42,179 bases of DNA, taken from Methanobacteriota archaeon (GTDB lineage: Bacteria; Myxococcota; UBA727; JABDBI01). Below, piece by piece: positions 8,453-16,920 of this stretch (within the stretch, counting starts at the first letter, position 1; each line of letters opens with the position of its first letter). The notes below the pieces were generated by a model. That model was not told the DNA's origin and made no database searches. It saw nothing but the letters and a program-made list of their open reading frames with translations. Position numbers and translations under genes: made by a program. The stretch lies in NCBI GenBank assembly GCA_013288705.1, contig JABDBI010000015.1, forward strand, positions 1 to 42,179, given 5' to 3'.

Positions 8453-9173
8453 GCGAAAGCTCCAGCATCTCGTGCCTGACGCGTTCCATCAGTTTTGTTA
8501 GGTTGCTCTTGTCATATCCCACAGTATCAATGGGCTTGCCAATACGTACGCTTACGGTCAGCCCACTGTGCACAACAATTGAATCGGGCTTGACGACTTT
8601 GGCAGCTCCTTCAATCCAGACGGGAACAATGGGGATATGCAGAGAAATGGCGGTATGGAACCCGCCTTTCTTAAATGGCCCAAGCTCTAGTGTTCTGCTG
8701 CGTGTGCCCTCGGGAGCAATCCAGATGGAAACACCTTTCTTGAGACTCTGTTTGGCAACCTCGAGTTGTTGTATGGCTTTAAAACGATCTTTTCTGTCGA
8801 TGGGAATGAACCCTGCTTTTTCCATGGCCCGCCCCCAAATGGGGACGCGCTGTAATTGGCTTTTGAACATCATGCGAAAAGAGTTCGGAATAGCTGCAAA
8901 CAAAACCGGGATGTCGATCACAGACTGATGATTCGACATGAACACATAAGACTGGCTTTTGTCGATGTGCGACACACCGGAGGTTTTCACCCGCGTGCGG
9001 GTAATGTGCAGCACACCTTGGGCAAACTGCTGAACGCGCGCATCGACCGACGGGATTGATAGCCGTCCCAAGAGCGCATCAAGGAGCTGCACAATGGACA
9101 TATAGAATATGTGTGCAGCGACTCTAAATGCGATGAAGATGCCGTGAAGTTTTTTAGAACGCATGGGCTGCAA
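8442..9173 (-). CDS. plsC: 1-acyl-sn-glycerol-3-phosphate acyltransferase (PlsC family)
   Basis: This membrane-associated acyltransferase transfers an acyl chain to lysophosphatidate or a related lysophospholipid. The catalytic block I is SNHQSVIDIP (NHxxxxD) and the glycerophosphate-binding block III is APEGTRSR; the FIPIDRKDR block lies between them. A hydrophobic N-terminal segment (about residues 8-30) anchors it. The product has 243 residues, normal for the family. The start overlaps the 3' end of pip by 20 bp and the stop overlaps boxB, so the genes are probably cotranscribed; Met4 is an alternative start. The exact acyl acceptor cannot be told from sequence. Confidence 0.9.
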   Translation of the reverse strand: MQPMRSKKLHGIFIAFRVAAHIFYMSIVQLLDALLGRLSIPSVDARVQQFAQGVLHITRTRVKTSGVSHIDKSQSYVFMSNHQSVIDIPVLFAAIPNSFRMMFKSQLQRVPIWGRAMEKAGFIPIDRKDRFKAIQQLEVAKQSLKKGVSIWIAPEGTRSRTLELGPFKKGGFHTAISLHIPIVPVWIEGAAKVVKPDSIVVHSGLTVSVRIGKPIDTVGYDKSNLTKLMERVRHEMLELSHDR

Positions 9174-10107
9174 ATTCGTCGGTAGCGGTGATTAACGCAT
9201 TGGTGGTACCAGGCTCCGATGCTGCATGGCCTGCGTCTTGCACGATGGTAAAGTTAGCTTCCGGCCAAGCGCGGTGCAAATCCCATGCGCTTCGCACCGG
9301 GCACGGCATATCGTAACGGCCCTGTACAATATAGGCCGGAATGTGGCGAATCTTCTCGACGTTTTTCAATAGCCAACCATCTTCTGGCATAAAGCCCTTG
9401 TTGTAGAAATAGTGACACTCGATGCGCGCGAATGTGTATGCGAATTCATCTGCGCCAAATTGTCTGACCAACGCTGAATCTGGTAGCAGCTTAGATGTAC
9501 GTCCTTCCCAAACGCTCCATGCCTCGGCTGCTTCTCTCACAACATTTGCGTCGGAGCTCGACAGGCGCTTGTGATACGCGGCGAGAAAATCATGACGTTC
9601 ATTTTCAGGGATAGGGCGTACAAAGTCTTCCCACGCGTCAGGATAAATGTCGCTTGCACCCTGCTGATAAAACCAATCGATCTCCGATTGACGCACGAGA
9701 AAAATTCCTCGGACGACCATCCCGCGCACGCGCTCCGGGTGCGTTTGGGCGTAAGCCAAGCTGAGGGTGCTCCCCCAGGAACCGCCAAACACGTGCCACT
9801 TTTCAATACCCAGGTGGGCGCGGATTTTCTCCATATCAGCTACCAGATCCCAAGTGGTATTTTCTTCAAGAGATGCCCTCGGGGCGCTTTTCCCGGCGCC
9901 TCTTTGGTCAAACAAAATCACGCGCCATTTTGCTGGGTCAAAATAGCGACGCTGGGTGGGTTCCAAACCACCCCCAGGTCCGCCGTGTACAAAAACAACC
10001 GGCAAGCCTTGTGGGTTGCCCACTTCCTCGACGTAAAGCGTGTGGATATTGGAAACCGGCAAACGAAAGGTGTTATAGGGCTCAACAGGGGGGTAAAAAG
10101 TTCGCAT
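9154..10107 (-). CDS. pip: Proline iminopeptidase
   Basis: This alpha/beta hydrolase of peptidase family S33 releases N-terminal proline from peptides in the cytoplasm. The oxyanion-hole motif HGGPGGG, nucleophile elbow GGSWGSTLSLAYAQ, acid in QGRYDMPCPV and catalytic His in DAGHAASEP form the complete triad. At 317 residues it matches the usual length (about 310-330). LYVEEVGNPQGLPVVFVHGG is typical of the N terminus. It follows yhbY with a short gap and overlaps plsC. The family assignment is strong. Confidence 0.94.
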   Translation of the reverse strand: MRTFYPPVEPYNTFRLPVSNIHTLYVEEVGNPQGLPVVFVHGGPGGGLEPTQRRYFDPAKWRVILFDQRGAGKSAPRASLEENTTWDLVADMEKIRAHLGIEKWHVFGGSWGSTLSLAYAQTHPERVRGMVVRGIFLVRQSEIDWFYQQGASDIYPDAWEDFVRPIPENERHDFLAAYHKRLSSSDANVVREAAEAWSVWEGRTSKLLPDSALVRQFGADEFAYTFARIECHYFYNKGFMPEDGWLLKNVEKIRHIPAYIVQGRYDMPCPVRSAWDLHRAWPEANFTIVQDAGHAASEPGTTNALITATDEFAAHAF

Positions 10108-10126
10108 GGGAGAGTGCGCTCCGTTG

Positions 10127-10417
10127 CTATTTGAGAGAAATGCGGGGATTTTCCGGATGACTCTTGTAGAACGTCACGACATGCCCGCGTGTTTCCACAA
10201 TCTCTGCATCCAGATCCAATGCCAGCTGCTGACAGATGGACTCCATCTCTTCTAAAGCCGATTCTTGAAACTGGACTTTGATGAGCTCATGCGCCAAAAG
10301 AGCGCCTAGGGCCTCTTTGATCAAATTATCGGAAAGTCCCTTTTTTCCCACAAGAACAACGGGCTTACGCGGGTGCGCCAGCGCCTTCAAGTGGGCGCGC
10401 TGTTTGCTATCGAGCAT
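10127..10417 (-). CDS. yhbY: Ribosome assembly RNA-binding protein YhbY (CRM domain)
   Basis: This small CRS1/YhbY-domain protein associates with the pre-50S ribosomal subunit. The signature GKKGLSDNLIKEALGALLAHELIKV contains the GxxG-type RNA-binding loop, preceded by SKQRAHLKALAHPRKPVVLV; both are typical. I place the start at the ATG at 10417 because family members begin at M-L-x-S-K-Q-R; an in-frame TTG at 10429 would add four residues. The protein is about 96 residues, a normal size. It is the first gene of the minus-strand run toward boxB and diverges from fdxA. Confidence 0.9.
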   Translation of the reverse strand: MLDSKQRAHLKALAHPRKPVVLVGKKGLSDNLIKEALGALLAHELIKVQFQESALEEMESICQQLALDLDAEIVETRGHVVTFYKSHPENPRISLK

Positions 10418-10541
10418 GATGGAATCCAAAAGATTAAAGAATGGTTGATCATGACGCCAGGAAAACGCCTAAGTGTCAATAACAAGATGACGTATTTGGG
10501 CGCATCTGCTAGGAAGCGCATTGTAACGATGAGGGAATAAA

Positions 10542-10847
10542 ATGGCGTTTGTAATCACAGATAATTGCCGAGGATGCCGCTTTACGGACTGCGTCTCTGT
10601 TTGCCCGGTGGATTGTTTTTATGGTGATGGCGAGCAGCTCTATATTAATCCCGACGAATGCATCGATTGTGGCGCTTGCGAGCCTGAGTGTCCGGTCGAG
10701 GCCATTCATGATGAAGGCAGCTTGCCGGAAGACAAACTGCAGTGGATTAAGCTCAACGCCGAGAGGGCGCCTAATCTGCCGAACATCACGCAGAAGCAGG
10801 CGGCTGTGCCGGGTGCGGAAGAGCGTAAGGCGGCGCTCGGGTTTTAG
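10542..10847 (+). CDS. fdxA: Seven-iron ferredoxin FdxA
   Basis: This soluble electron carrier has one 3Fe-4S and one 4Fe-4S cluster. The N-terminal cluster sequence is CRGCRFTDCVSVCPVDCF and the second is CIDCGACEPECPVEAI; the C-terminal tail (LNAERAPNLPNIT) is characteristic of the FdxA family. It has 101 residues. A GAGGGA ribosome site lies at 10531-10536, 5 bp before the ATG. It is transcribed divergently from yhbY and its last bases overlap a convergent membrane-protein gene. The redox partner is unknown; BoxA/BoxB-type or other oxygenases are possible only as speculation. Confidence 0.95.
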   Translation: MAFVITDNCRGCRFTDCVSVCPVDCFYGDGEQLYINPDECIDCGACEPECPVEAIHDEGSLPEDKLQWIKLNAERAPNLPNITQKQAAVPGAEERKAALGF

Positions 10848-11344
10848 GACGTGGCCTTCGACGTATACCATGCAGCGTTGTAAATCTGGCTGGCGAAAAG
10901 GCCAAACAACATTGCAAATTTAATCCCAAAGGAGCGTCGATGGCCTAAATAGGCAAGCCCAGCAACGATCGGAACAGTGAGAGCCCATTCTGTAATAGCA
11001 AAGGTTCGAGCCATGGGAACTACACAAGAATCATCTTTCACGTCGCTGTTCCGAGTGGCAAGTCCAACGCCAATATCTGCGACAATCTGCAAAAGAATGT
11101 CTGTTCCAGCCGCGGCCATCCCCGCCTTTAGCAGCGCAGATTGCTGGTCATCCTTTCTGCAGCACCCATGTGCGCAGATGCTCACGAGGGAGACCGTCGC
11201 TGGGATGAAATTCCAATAGAGTGCATCCCTGGTAAAACGTATGCCGCACGACTCACTGGCGTCGGACTGAGTGTTGTTTTGCACCCACGCTGGATTGGCG
11301 AAAAAGAGGCCAATTAAGATTGCAATTATTGGACGTATAATCAT
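10844..11344 (-). CDS. Hypothetical membrane protein with signal peptide
   Basis: The product has 166 residues and no family I recognise. A signal-like hydrophobic N terminus (IIRPIIAILIGLFFANPAW) is followed by a segment with several Cys (ESCGIRF, ICAHGCC, DDSCVV), then hydrophobic stretches around residues 70-90, 110-130 and 140-155 that could be membrane helices. The ATG at 11344 is supported only by frame length. It converges on fdxA with a 4-bp overlap, and diverges from the next lipoprotein gene. It could be a small inner-membrane protein. Confidence 0.6.
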   Translation of the reverse strand: MIIRPIIAILIGLFFANPAWVQNNTQSDASESCGIRFTRDALYWNFIPATVSLVSICAHGCCRKDDQQSALLKAGMAAAGTDILLQIVADIGVGLATRNSDVKDDSCVVPMARTFAITEWALTVPIVAGLAYLGHRRSFGIKFAMLFGLFASQIYNAAWYTSKATS

Positions 11345-11425
11345 TTGTGCTATTTGGGTTTTTTTTCGGGATAAGTCAATCCCATGAATTTTGCTTTATT
11401 GCACAGAAGTTGTTATCATGTCTTC

Positions 11426-11719
11426 ATGTCAAAAAGATGCTCCAAAGCGTTCTTGGTCCTTGTTTTCTTGGTCGCCCTCAGCACTGTCGGGTGCGGCGGC
11501 AGTGGTAACCTTGCTTCTTCGCCGCCAGTTATGACAGCGCAGCAGTGTATTGACAGCGGGTATTGCAACCGAGCACAAGCAGGTATTGTTGCGGAAGTTT
11601 GCGTGAACTCTTTGCGACAAAACAGCGCAGCCAATATTGGCACATGCTATGAACTTTGCTTTAATCCATGCAATAAAGTTTACTACGGCTGCTACAACCA
11701 CTTTTGTCCATACCCATAA
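11426..11719 (+). CDS. Small Cys-rich predicted lipoprotein
   Basis: This is a predicted secreted lipoprotein of about 97 residues. From the chosen ATG the N terminus is MSKRCSKAFLVLVFLVALST followed by VGCGGSG, a signal peptide with a plausible lipobox (STVGC). The mature part carries eight further Cys (CIDSGYC, AEVC, GTCYELC, NPC, YGC, HFC), enough for four disulfides, and ends in Pro-Tyr-Pro. An in-frame ATG at 11384 would add 14 residues ahead of the signal and is less likely. No homologous family is recognised. It sits between a divergent membrane protein and pepN. Confidence 0.7.
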   Translation: MSKRCSKAFLVLVFLVALSTVGCGGSGNLASSPPVMTAQQCIDSGYCNRAQAGIVAEVCVNSLRQNSAANIGTCYELCFNPCNKVYYGCYNHFCPYP

Positions 11720-11798
11720 CCGTCCGTGCGTAGAATAGCCTGGCCATCTCATGCGCTTCTCGGTATAACGCTCCCGATTGCAAAAAGAAGGAGCTTTG

Positions 11799-14363
11799 AT
11801 GACGACAGCGCCCAAGGTGATTTACCTCAAGGACTACCAGCAAACCCCCTACACCATCAAGCATGTTGATTTACGCTTTGATCTGCGAGAAGACTTCACG
11901 GACGTGAAGTCGATTCTAAGCTTCGAAGCCAGAAATTCGAAAAAAAGCGACTTGGTGCTCGACGGCAAAGAGCTGGAATTACAAAAACTCATTCTTGATG
12001 GCCGGGAGCTCACTGCGCAAGAATATCGGGTTGAGGGAAATCGACTGACGGTGTTTGCCCCTCCTGCTTCTTTTACGCTCGAAGTCCACAATCGCATCCG
12101 GCCTCACTTAAACACCTGGCTCGAAGGCCTCTATGTTTCGAAAGGCATCTTCTCCACGCAATGCGAGGCCGAGGGCTTTCGCCGCATCACCTATTTCTAC
12201 GATCGCCCTGACGTCATGTCGACCTATCGGGTCACCATTAATGCAGATAAGATCAGCTGCCCCGTCTTGCTCTCCAACGGGAATCGAGTCGCCAGCGGAG
12301 AATTACCAGACAATCGTCACTTCGTGACCTGGGAAGACCCGTTCCCGAAGCCATGCTATCTCTTCGCGCTTGTAGCCGGCAAGCTCGGGGCTTTGCAAGA
12401 CACGTTCAAGACACGCTCCGGGAAAACCGTCAATTTGGCTATCTATGCAGACGAGAAGGACGTCGAGAAGTGCCACCATGGTATGCATAGCTTGAAGCAG
12501 GCGATGAAGTGGGACGAAGAAGCCTACGGCCTCGAGTGCGACCTCGACAATTTCAACATCGTTGCAGTGCGCGATTTTAACATGGGCGCCATGGAAAATA
12601 AGGGCCTCAATATTTTCAACAGCGCGCGCGTTCTCGCTTCGAAGCAGACAACGACAGACGGTGCTTTCCAAGACATCGCAGCGGTGATTGGCCACGAGTA
12701 TTTTCATAACTGGACCGGCAATCGGGTTACCTGTCGAGACTGGTTTCAACTTTGCCTAAAAGAAGGCCTGACGGTTTTTCGTGACCAAGAATTTTCCCAG
12801 GCAATTTATTCGAAGGCGGTGCAGCGTATTGACCAAGTTCTTGACTTGCGCCAACGCCAGTTCACCGAGGACGATGGTCCAACGGCGCATCCGCCAAGGC
12901 CAGACCATTTTGTGGAGATTAACAACTTTTATACCGCCACAGTTTATCAAAAAGGCGCGGAAATTGTGCGCATGTTGAAGACGCTGATCGGCGCGGAGAA
13001 TTTTCGCAAAGGCATGGACCTCTATTTCCAACGACACGATGGTCAAGCGGTGACGCAGGAAGACTTTGTGCAAGCGATGGCGGACGCATCGGGCAAGGAT
13101 CTCACGCAGTTCATGCTCTGGTACACGCAAGCCGGCGCGCCACATATCGAAGTGCACGAGGACTTTGATGCTGCGAAGCACACCTACGCGTTGACGCTCA
13201 CGCAAAAGAAGACGGCGCCCATGCATATTCCTGTGCGCATGGGGCTTCTAGACGGTGACGGCAAGGTGCTTTTGGAGGAGCGCGTGCTCGAGCTTACAAA
13301 AGAGCGAGAGACGTTTGTGTTCTCCGACATCAAGTCGAAACCGGTACCATCGCTGTTTCGTAATTTCTCGGCGCCAGTGCGCTTTGCCACTGATTTGCCC
13401 AAAGAGAGTTTAATGTTGCTGATGAAGCATGACTCGGATCCGGTGAATGCTTGGGATGCGGGGCAGAAGATTCTGACGAGGCAGCTTGTCAATCTGGCGC
13501 TTGCGTTGCAAAAGGGCGCAGATGCGCGGGTTGAAGTTGATTTGAAAGATGCGTTTGGTTTTTTCCTCAACAAGAAAATAGATGACGCAGCTTTTCTTGC
13601 GTTGATGATTGGCGTTCCGTCTTCAGAATCTGTTGCCCAGAAGATGGATGTGATCGATCCGGAAGCGATCCATCAGGCGCGGGTTCTCTTGAAGCGTGAG
13701 ATTGCCAGCGCTCACCGCGATGTGTTGCATCGACTCTATCAAGAGCATCATCGGGTGGATGCGTTTGGAAGCCGCAAGCTCAAAAATACTTGTTTGCACT
13801 ATTTGTCGTCTCTGCGTGAGAGCAGCGTGCTGGAGCTTGTGGTTACGCAATATCACGGTGCCGATAACATGACCGATCGTTTTGCTGCGCTCTGCGAGAT
13901 GACCAATTGGGAGGCCAATCAACGGCCAAAGATGCTCGAGCATTTCTATCGTGAATGGAAGCATGAGGATCTGGTAATTGATTATTGGTTTAGCGCGCAA
14001 GCATTGTCGACGCTGCCGGGGAGTTTTGCTGACGTGCAGCGGCTTGTGCGGCACCCGGATTTCAATGCGCGTAACCCGAATCGTTTGCGCTCGTTGGTTG
14101 GGGCGTTTTGCATGAACAATCCGTTTATGTTTCACCAGAGCAGTGGTGAAGGCTATCGATTCTGTGGGGAGCAGGTGATTGCTGTCGATGGATTTAATCG
14201 GCAGGTTGCGGCTAGACTTGTGCGTGCATTTGGGCAATGGCGGCGCTTTGACGGGAAGAGGCAAGCGCTGATGCGCGCAGAGCTGGAGCGCATACAAGCA
14301 CATCCGGGTATTTCACCAGATGTGTTCGAGCTAGTCGGCCAGATGCTCAGCCCCTCCCTTTGA
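11799..14363 (+). CDS. pepN: Aminopeptidase N (M1 family)
   Basis: PepN is a zinc metallopeptidase that removes N-terminal residues from peptides in the cytoplasm. The substrate-binding GAMEN motif is at residues 263-267 and the zinc site HEYFH at 299-303, with the second Glu expected downstream in LKEGLTVFRDQEF. With 854 residues it matches the E. coli-type PepN, and TVYQKGAEIVRML is typical. The ATG at 11799 follows AAGAAGGAG by 5 bp, so a longer in-frame extension to 11778 is rejected. The last few codons (PSL) and the stop TGA come from a palindromic repeat that begins at 14351. Confidence 0.96.
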   Translation: MTTAPKVIYLKDYQQTPYTIKHVDLRFDLREDFTDVKSILSFEARNSKKSDLVLDGKELELQKLILDGRELTAQEYRVEGNRLTVFAPPASFTLEVHNRIRPHLNTWLEGLYVSKGIFSTQCEAEGFRRITYFYDRPDVMSTYRVTINADKISCPVLLSNGNRVASGELPDNRHFVTWEDPFPKPCYLFALVAGKLGALQDTFKTRSGKTVNLAIYADEKDVEKCHHGMHSLKQAMKWDEEAYGLECDLDNFNIVAVRDFNMGAMENKGLNIFNSARVLASKQTTTDGAFQDIAAVIGHEYFHNWTGNRVTCRDWFQLCLKEGLTVFRDQEFSQAIYSKAVQRIDQVLDLRQRQFTEDDGPTAHPPRPDHFVEINNFYTATVYQKGAEIVRMLKTLIGAENFRKGMDLYFQRHDGQAVTQEDFVQAMADASGKDLTQFMLWYTQAGAPHIEVHEDFDAAKHTYALTLTQKKTAPMHIPVRMGLLDGDGKVLLEERVLELTKERETFVFSDIKSKPVPSLFRNFSAPVRFATDLPKESLMLLMKHDSDPVNAWDAGQKILTRQLVNLALALQKGADARVEVDLKDAFGFFLNKKIDDAAFLALMIGVPSSESVAQKMDVIDPEAIHQARVLLKREIASAHRDVLHRLYQEHHRVDAFGSRKLKNTCLHYLSSLRESSVLELVVTQYHGADNMTDRFAALCEMTNWEANQRPKMLEHFYREWKHEDLVIDYWFSAQALSTLPGSFADVQRLVRHPDFNARNPNRLRSLVGAFCMNNPFMFHQSSGEGYRFCGEQVIAVDGFNRQVAARLVRAFGQWRRFDGKRQALMRAELERIQAHPGISPDVFELVGQMLSPSL

Positions 14364-14434
14364 AAAAGGGAGGTCGGGAGGGATTTTCGGTAAGCTTAAC
14401 CTAAAATCCCCCTACCCCCTTTTCCAAAGGGGGA
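14351..14434. repeat. Palindromic GC-rich repeat (copy 2) between convergent genes
   Basis: This is the same repeat family as 2353-2446, with a slightly altered left arm (CCCCTCCCTTTGAAAAAGGG) and a right arm identical in type (CCCCCTTTTCCAAAGGGGG). It provides the pepN stop codon and ends 3 bp before the stop of the convergent amine oxidase gene. The two strong hairpins could terminate transcription from both sides. Confidence 0.9.
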
Positions 14435-14437
14435 ATT

Positions 14438-16456
14438 CTAATCCTGCAGCTCCAGCGTCGGGTTATGCTCGTAAAACCCCATCGGCTTCAAGATAAACCC
14501 GGCACGCGCCGCTGGCATCACTGGCCAATCCTCTGCAAAAGGCAGGTGCGTAACCCCAACCGTATACCAAACGACCACATCCTCATCGAGGATAGACGTA
14601 TCTCGCGATGCAATCCATTTCGGAATGCCATCACCTTCATTCTGATTCGGATAATCCCCCGCCGCATGCATCTCGGTTGCGTCATACTTGGTCACATAGA
14701 ATGGATGCAGCAAAAACGGCGCCGCCTCGTAGGTATGCGCATGTGGCTGCGCAAAGTAATTCGCATTCATGCCAGGCTCAAGCACATACCCAGAAAAATG
14801 CCCAAGACTATTCTTTTTCTCCGGGTTAAATATCCACCAATGCCGTGCTTCAGCTTGATTCACATCGCGTACGGCTTCTTTTTCAGTTGTCAGTAGGCGC
14901 TCATTCAACAAAAACGCGTTGCCGTGTGGATTTTCATCGCGGTTTTCTAGATTCGACAAATCAATCTCAGCAACACTATTTTTGCCACCATCCACAGCAA
15001 AGTCGAGCCTAAAGTTGAAAAAGTGCTGATGGGCAATGCCAACAATATTTTTATCCACTACCGTGCCAAATCGGTCGCCCTGCGAGAGGCGATTCGCATT
15101 CGCATTTGCTGCGGCAGCGCATCGTGCGCATTTTTGAATCTGGTGACCTTTGGTCAAAATGATACCCGTCAATACAGCCTGCATTTGGATGGAGCCGTCA
15201 GGCTTAAAAATCCACTGCAAACCATAGTCGTAGTTGCCAACGGTGAACACAAAGAGCACCACCAGCTCTTTTGTCGATTGCGCGGCAACTCGATTCGAAT
15301 CGCTATCGTAATGTGACCATGCAATTCCACCGCTGCGCTCATACATGGCAACCACCTGGGGCATTTTCTTAATATTGCCCAAGTTGTCAGCAATCACCGC
15401 GTCGAAGGTAAGCCCGTCGGTGGGAAAATGCACGCCGCGCAGAAGTGAATTGGCGTTATTGCCGATGCCATAGTCGCCTTGATCAAATGCCGCGCGCCAT
15501 CGCCAATTTTTCTTTGGATCCGAGTAGGGCACAACCATTTCTGAGAGAGAAGCACGGTCGAGAACGGTTCGGAAAACTCCCTTGTCGACGCGACCAACGT
15601 TGTAGAGCACGAGCCCTTCGCGCGGATGCATCTGGTAGCGAAAGCGCCACCCGCCCCACGCAACCTCGTTGCCATTCACCTGGATCGGGGAGTTATCTGG
15701 CGAAAATCCTGGCGGCGGTGGGAGCGCGTCATGCGCGACTTTGAAGAAATCTTGCCTGTGCGGTGGAATTGGCAAAACACCTAAATCTTCCACCTTCACG
15801 ACTTGACCCAAAGTCACATCATAAATCGCCGTAATGCCCTCAATCGGGCGCGAGTAAGGATTGGTGGCATCTTGGCGCAAATAGAAGACTGCGCGCAAAA
15901 GGCGGTGGGTGGTATCTACACCTTCGTCAGCGAGGTCGCCTGGAGCCCAGCCATCGACAAATAAATCGTCCATGTTGGTGATTCCACGCAGTCCCATGGC
16001 GAGCTTGACATCTGCATTGCCTTTCATGGCCGCGGTAACTTCGTCATATTCGTTATCCAGCACCGCAGGTTGGCCTTTGATGGGCGTCTTCGATATGACT
16101 CGTTGTTCAGCTAAATCAATCGCGCACTCATAGCGCTCATTTTGACGGCTGTGCAGGACCACCGCGCGTGCCTGGCGAGATGTTGCGGTCACGTTCGGAT
16201 ATGTGCCCGGCGCAGTCTTTGTTGGCTCGAGCGTGCTCATGCTTTGCAAGTACCAGCCATCGCCCAGGAGATTGGCGCTTTTAAGCGTGCTTACGCCGCG
16301 TTCGAGCTCTAGCTCGGAGAGGGGATCGAGCGCATGTGGCAGGGCTGATTGTCTTTGGAATCTTGCAAATGAATGCGCGTTGACGTGCGGCTCTGATGGT
16401 TCGCATGCGCTGGCGAGGACAATCAGAGCAAGGAAAGGGAGGGTGGTGTGTTTCAT
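14438..16456 (-). CDS. Copper amine oxidase, predicted lipoprotein
   Basis: This enzyme oxidatively deaminates primary amines using copper and topaquinone. The TPQ-forming Tyr is in VGNYDYGLQW (about residue 408), two copper His are in IAHQHFFNFRLD (about 475) and the third is in VTHLPFAEDWPVMP (about 636). The catalytic-base region MYERSGGIAWSHYD is also present. The ATG at 16456 gives a lipoprotein-type signal (LPFLALIVLASAC) so the mature protein is probably periplasmic and lipid-anchored; the lipobox is imperfect. An upstream in-frame extension to 16507 is rejected. It has 672 residues, normal for the family. The natural amine substrate is unknown. Confidence 0.92.
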   Translation of the reverse strand: MKHTTLPFLALIVLASACEPSEPHVNAHSFARFQRQSALPHALDPLSELELERGVSTLKSANLLGDGWYLQSMSTLEPTKTAPGTYPNVTATSRQARAVVLHSRQNERYECAIDLAEQRVISKTPIKGQPAVLDNEYDEVTAAMKGNADVKLAMGLRGITNMDDLFVDGWAPGDLADEGVDTTHRLLRAVFYLRQDATNPYSRPIEGITAIYDVTLGQVVKVEDLGVLPIPPHRQDFFKVAHDALPPPPGFSPDNSPIQVNGNEVAWGGWRFRYQMHPREGLVLYNVGRVDKGVFRTVLDRASLSEMVVPYSDPKKNWRWRAAFDQGDYGIGNNANSLLRGVHFPTDGLTFDAVIADNLGNIKKMPQVVAMYERSGGIAWSHYDSDSNRVAAQSTKELVVLFVFTVGNYDYGLQWIFKPDGSIQMQAVLTGIILTKGHQIQKCARCAAAANANANRLSQGDRFGTVVDKNIVGIAHQHFFNFRLDFAVDGGKNSVAEIDLSNLENRDENPHGNAFLLNERLLTTEKEAVRDVNQAEARHWWIFNPEKKNSLGHFSGYVLEPGMNANYFAQPHAHTYEAAPFLLHPFYVTKYDATEMHAAGDYPNQNEGDGIPKWIASRDTSILDEDVVVWYTVGVTHLPFAEDWPVMPAARAGFILKPMGFYEHNPTLELQD

Positions 16457-16545
16457 AAGCGACACCAACACAAAGCGGAGGAGGTTTATTTCCTGCAACG
16501 GCCGCAATATTGACTTATAGCAAGATCAAAGAGTATCATTTAAAT

Positions 16546-16920
16546 ATGGGTGAAGATGCTCCAGCCACCATCTTGGTCGTAGATGATGATGAGACGCTAT
16601 GCGAAATACTTGTTAACAGCTTTCGATTGTTAGGCATGAAGGCCGTGGGTGCTGGCGACGGTCAAGAAGCTCTGAAAATTATTAGAAGTAAACAAAATGT
16701 CGACGTGATTTTGTCAGACGTTCGGATGCCCATCATGGACGGCCTAGAATTACTTCGTACTGTCCAAGATTCAAAACTATCTATCCCTGTCATGTTGATG
16801 ACTGGCTTCAGCGATTTTAGCGACGATGAGCTTTACAAAAAAGGCGCAAAAGCTGTTTTTGCGAAGCCGTTTGCGGCGAAACAAGTATTTGACATGCTGG
16901 CAAAGGTGCTGCCCGCGTGA
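16546..16920 (+). CDS. Single-domain response regulator (receiver)
   Basis: This 124-residue stand-alone CheY-like receiver has an acidic pocket in LVVDDDE, a phospho-acceptor Asp in VILSDVRMPIMDG, a conserved Thr in LMTGFSD and Lys in FAKPF. It has no output domain, so it must act by protein-protein contact or as a phosphotransfer step. The ATG at 16546 is preferred over an in-frame TTG at 16510. Its stop overlaps the GTG start of the RedB-like gene, so it heads a probable operon with RedB, the membrane kinase and the next receiver. Confidence 0.92.
   Translation: MGEDAPATILVVDDDETLCEILVNSFRLLGMKAVGAGDGQEALKIIRSKQNVDVILSDVRMPIMDGLELLRTVQDSKLSIPVMLMTGFSDFSDDELYKKGAKAVFAKPFAAKQVFDMLAKVLPA

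Noticed and set aside
10418..10541. A tRNA or small RNA between yhbY and fdxA
   Set aside because: No cloverleaf or clear terminator hairpin was recognised; it is treated as a divergent promoter region.
13623..14303. A 226-codon minus-strand frame inside pepN
   Set aside because: It is antisense to conserved pepN sequence and has no family features.
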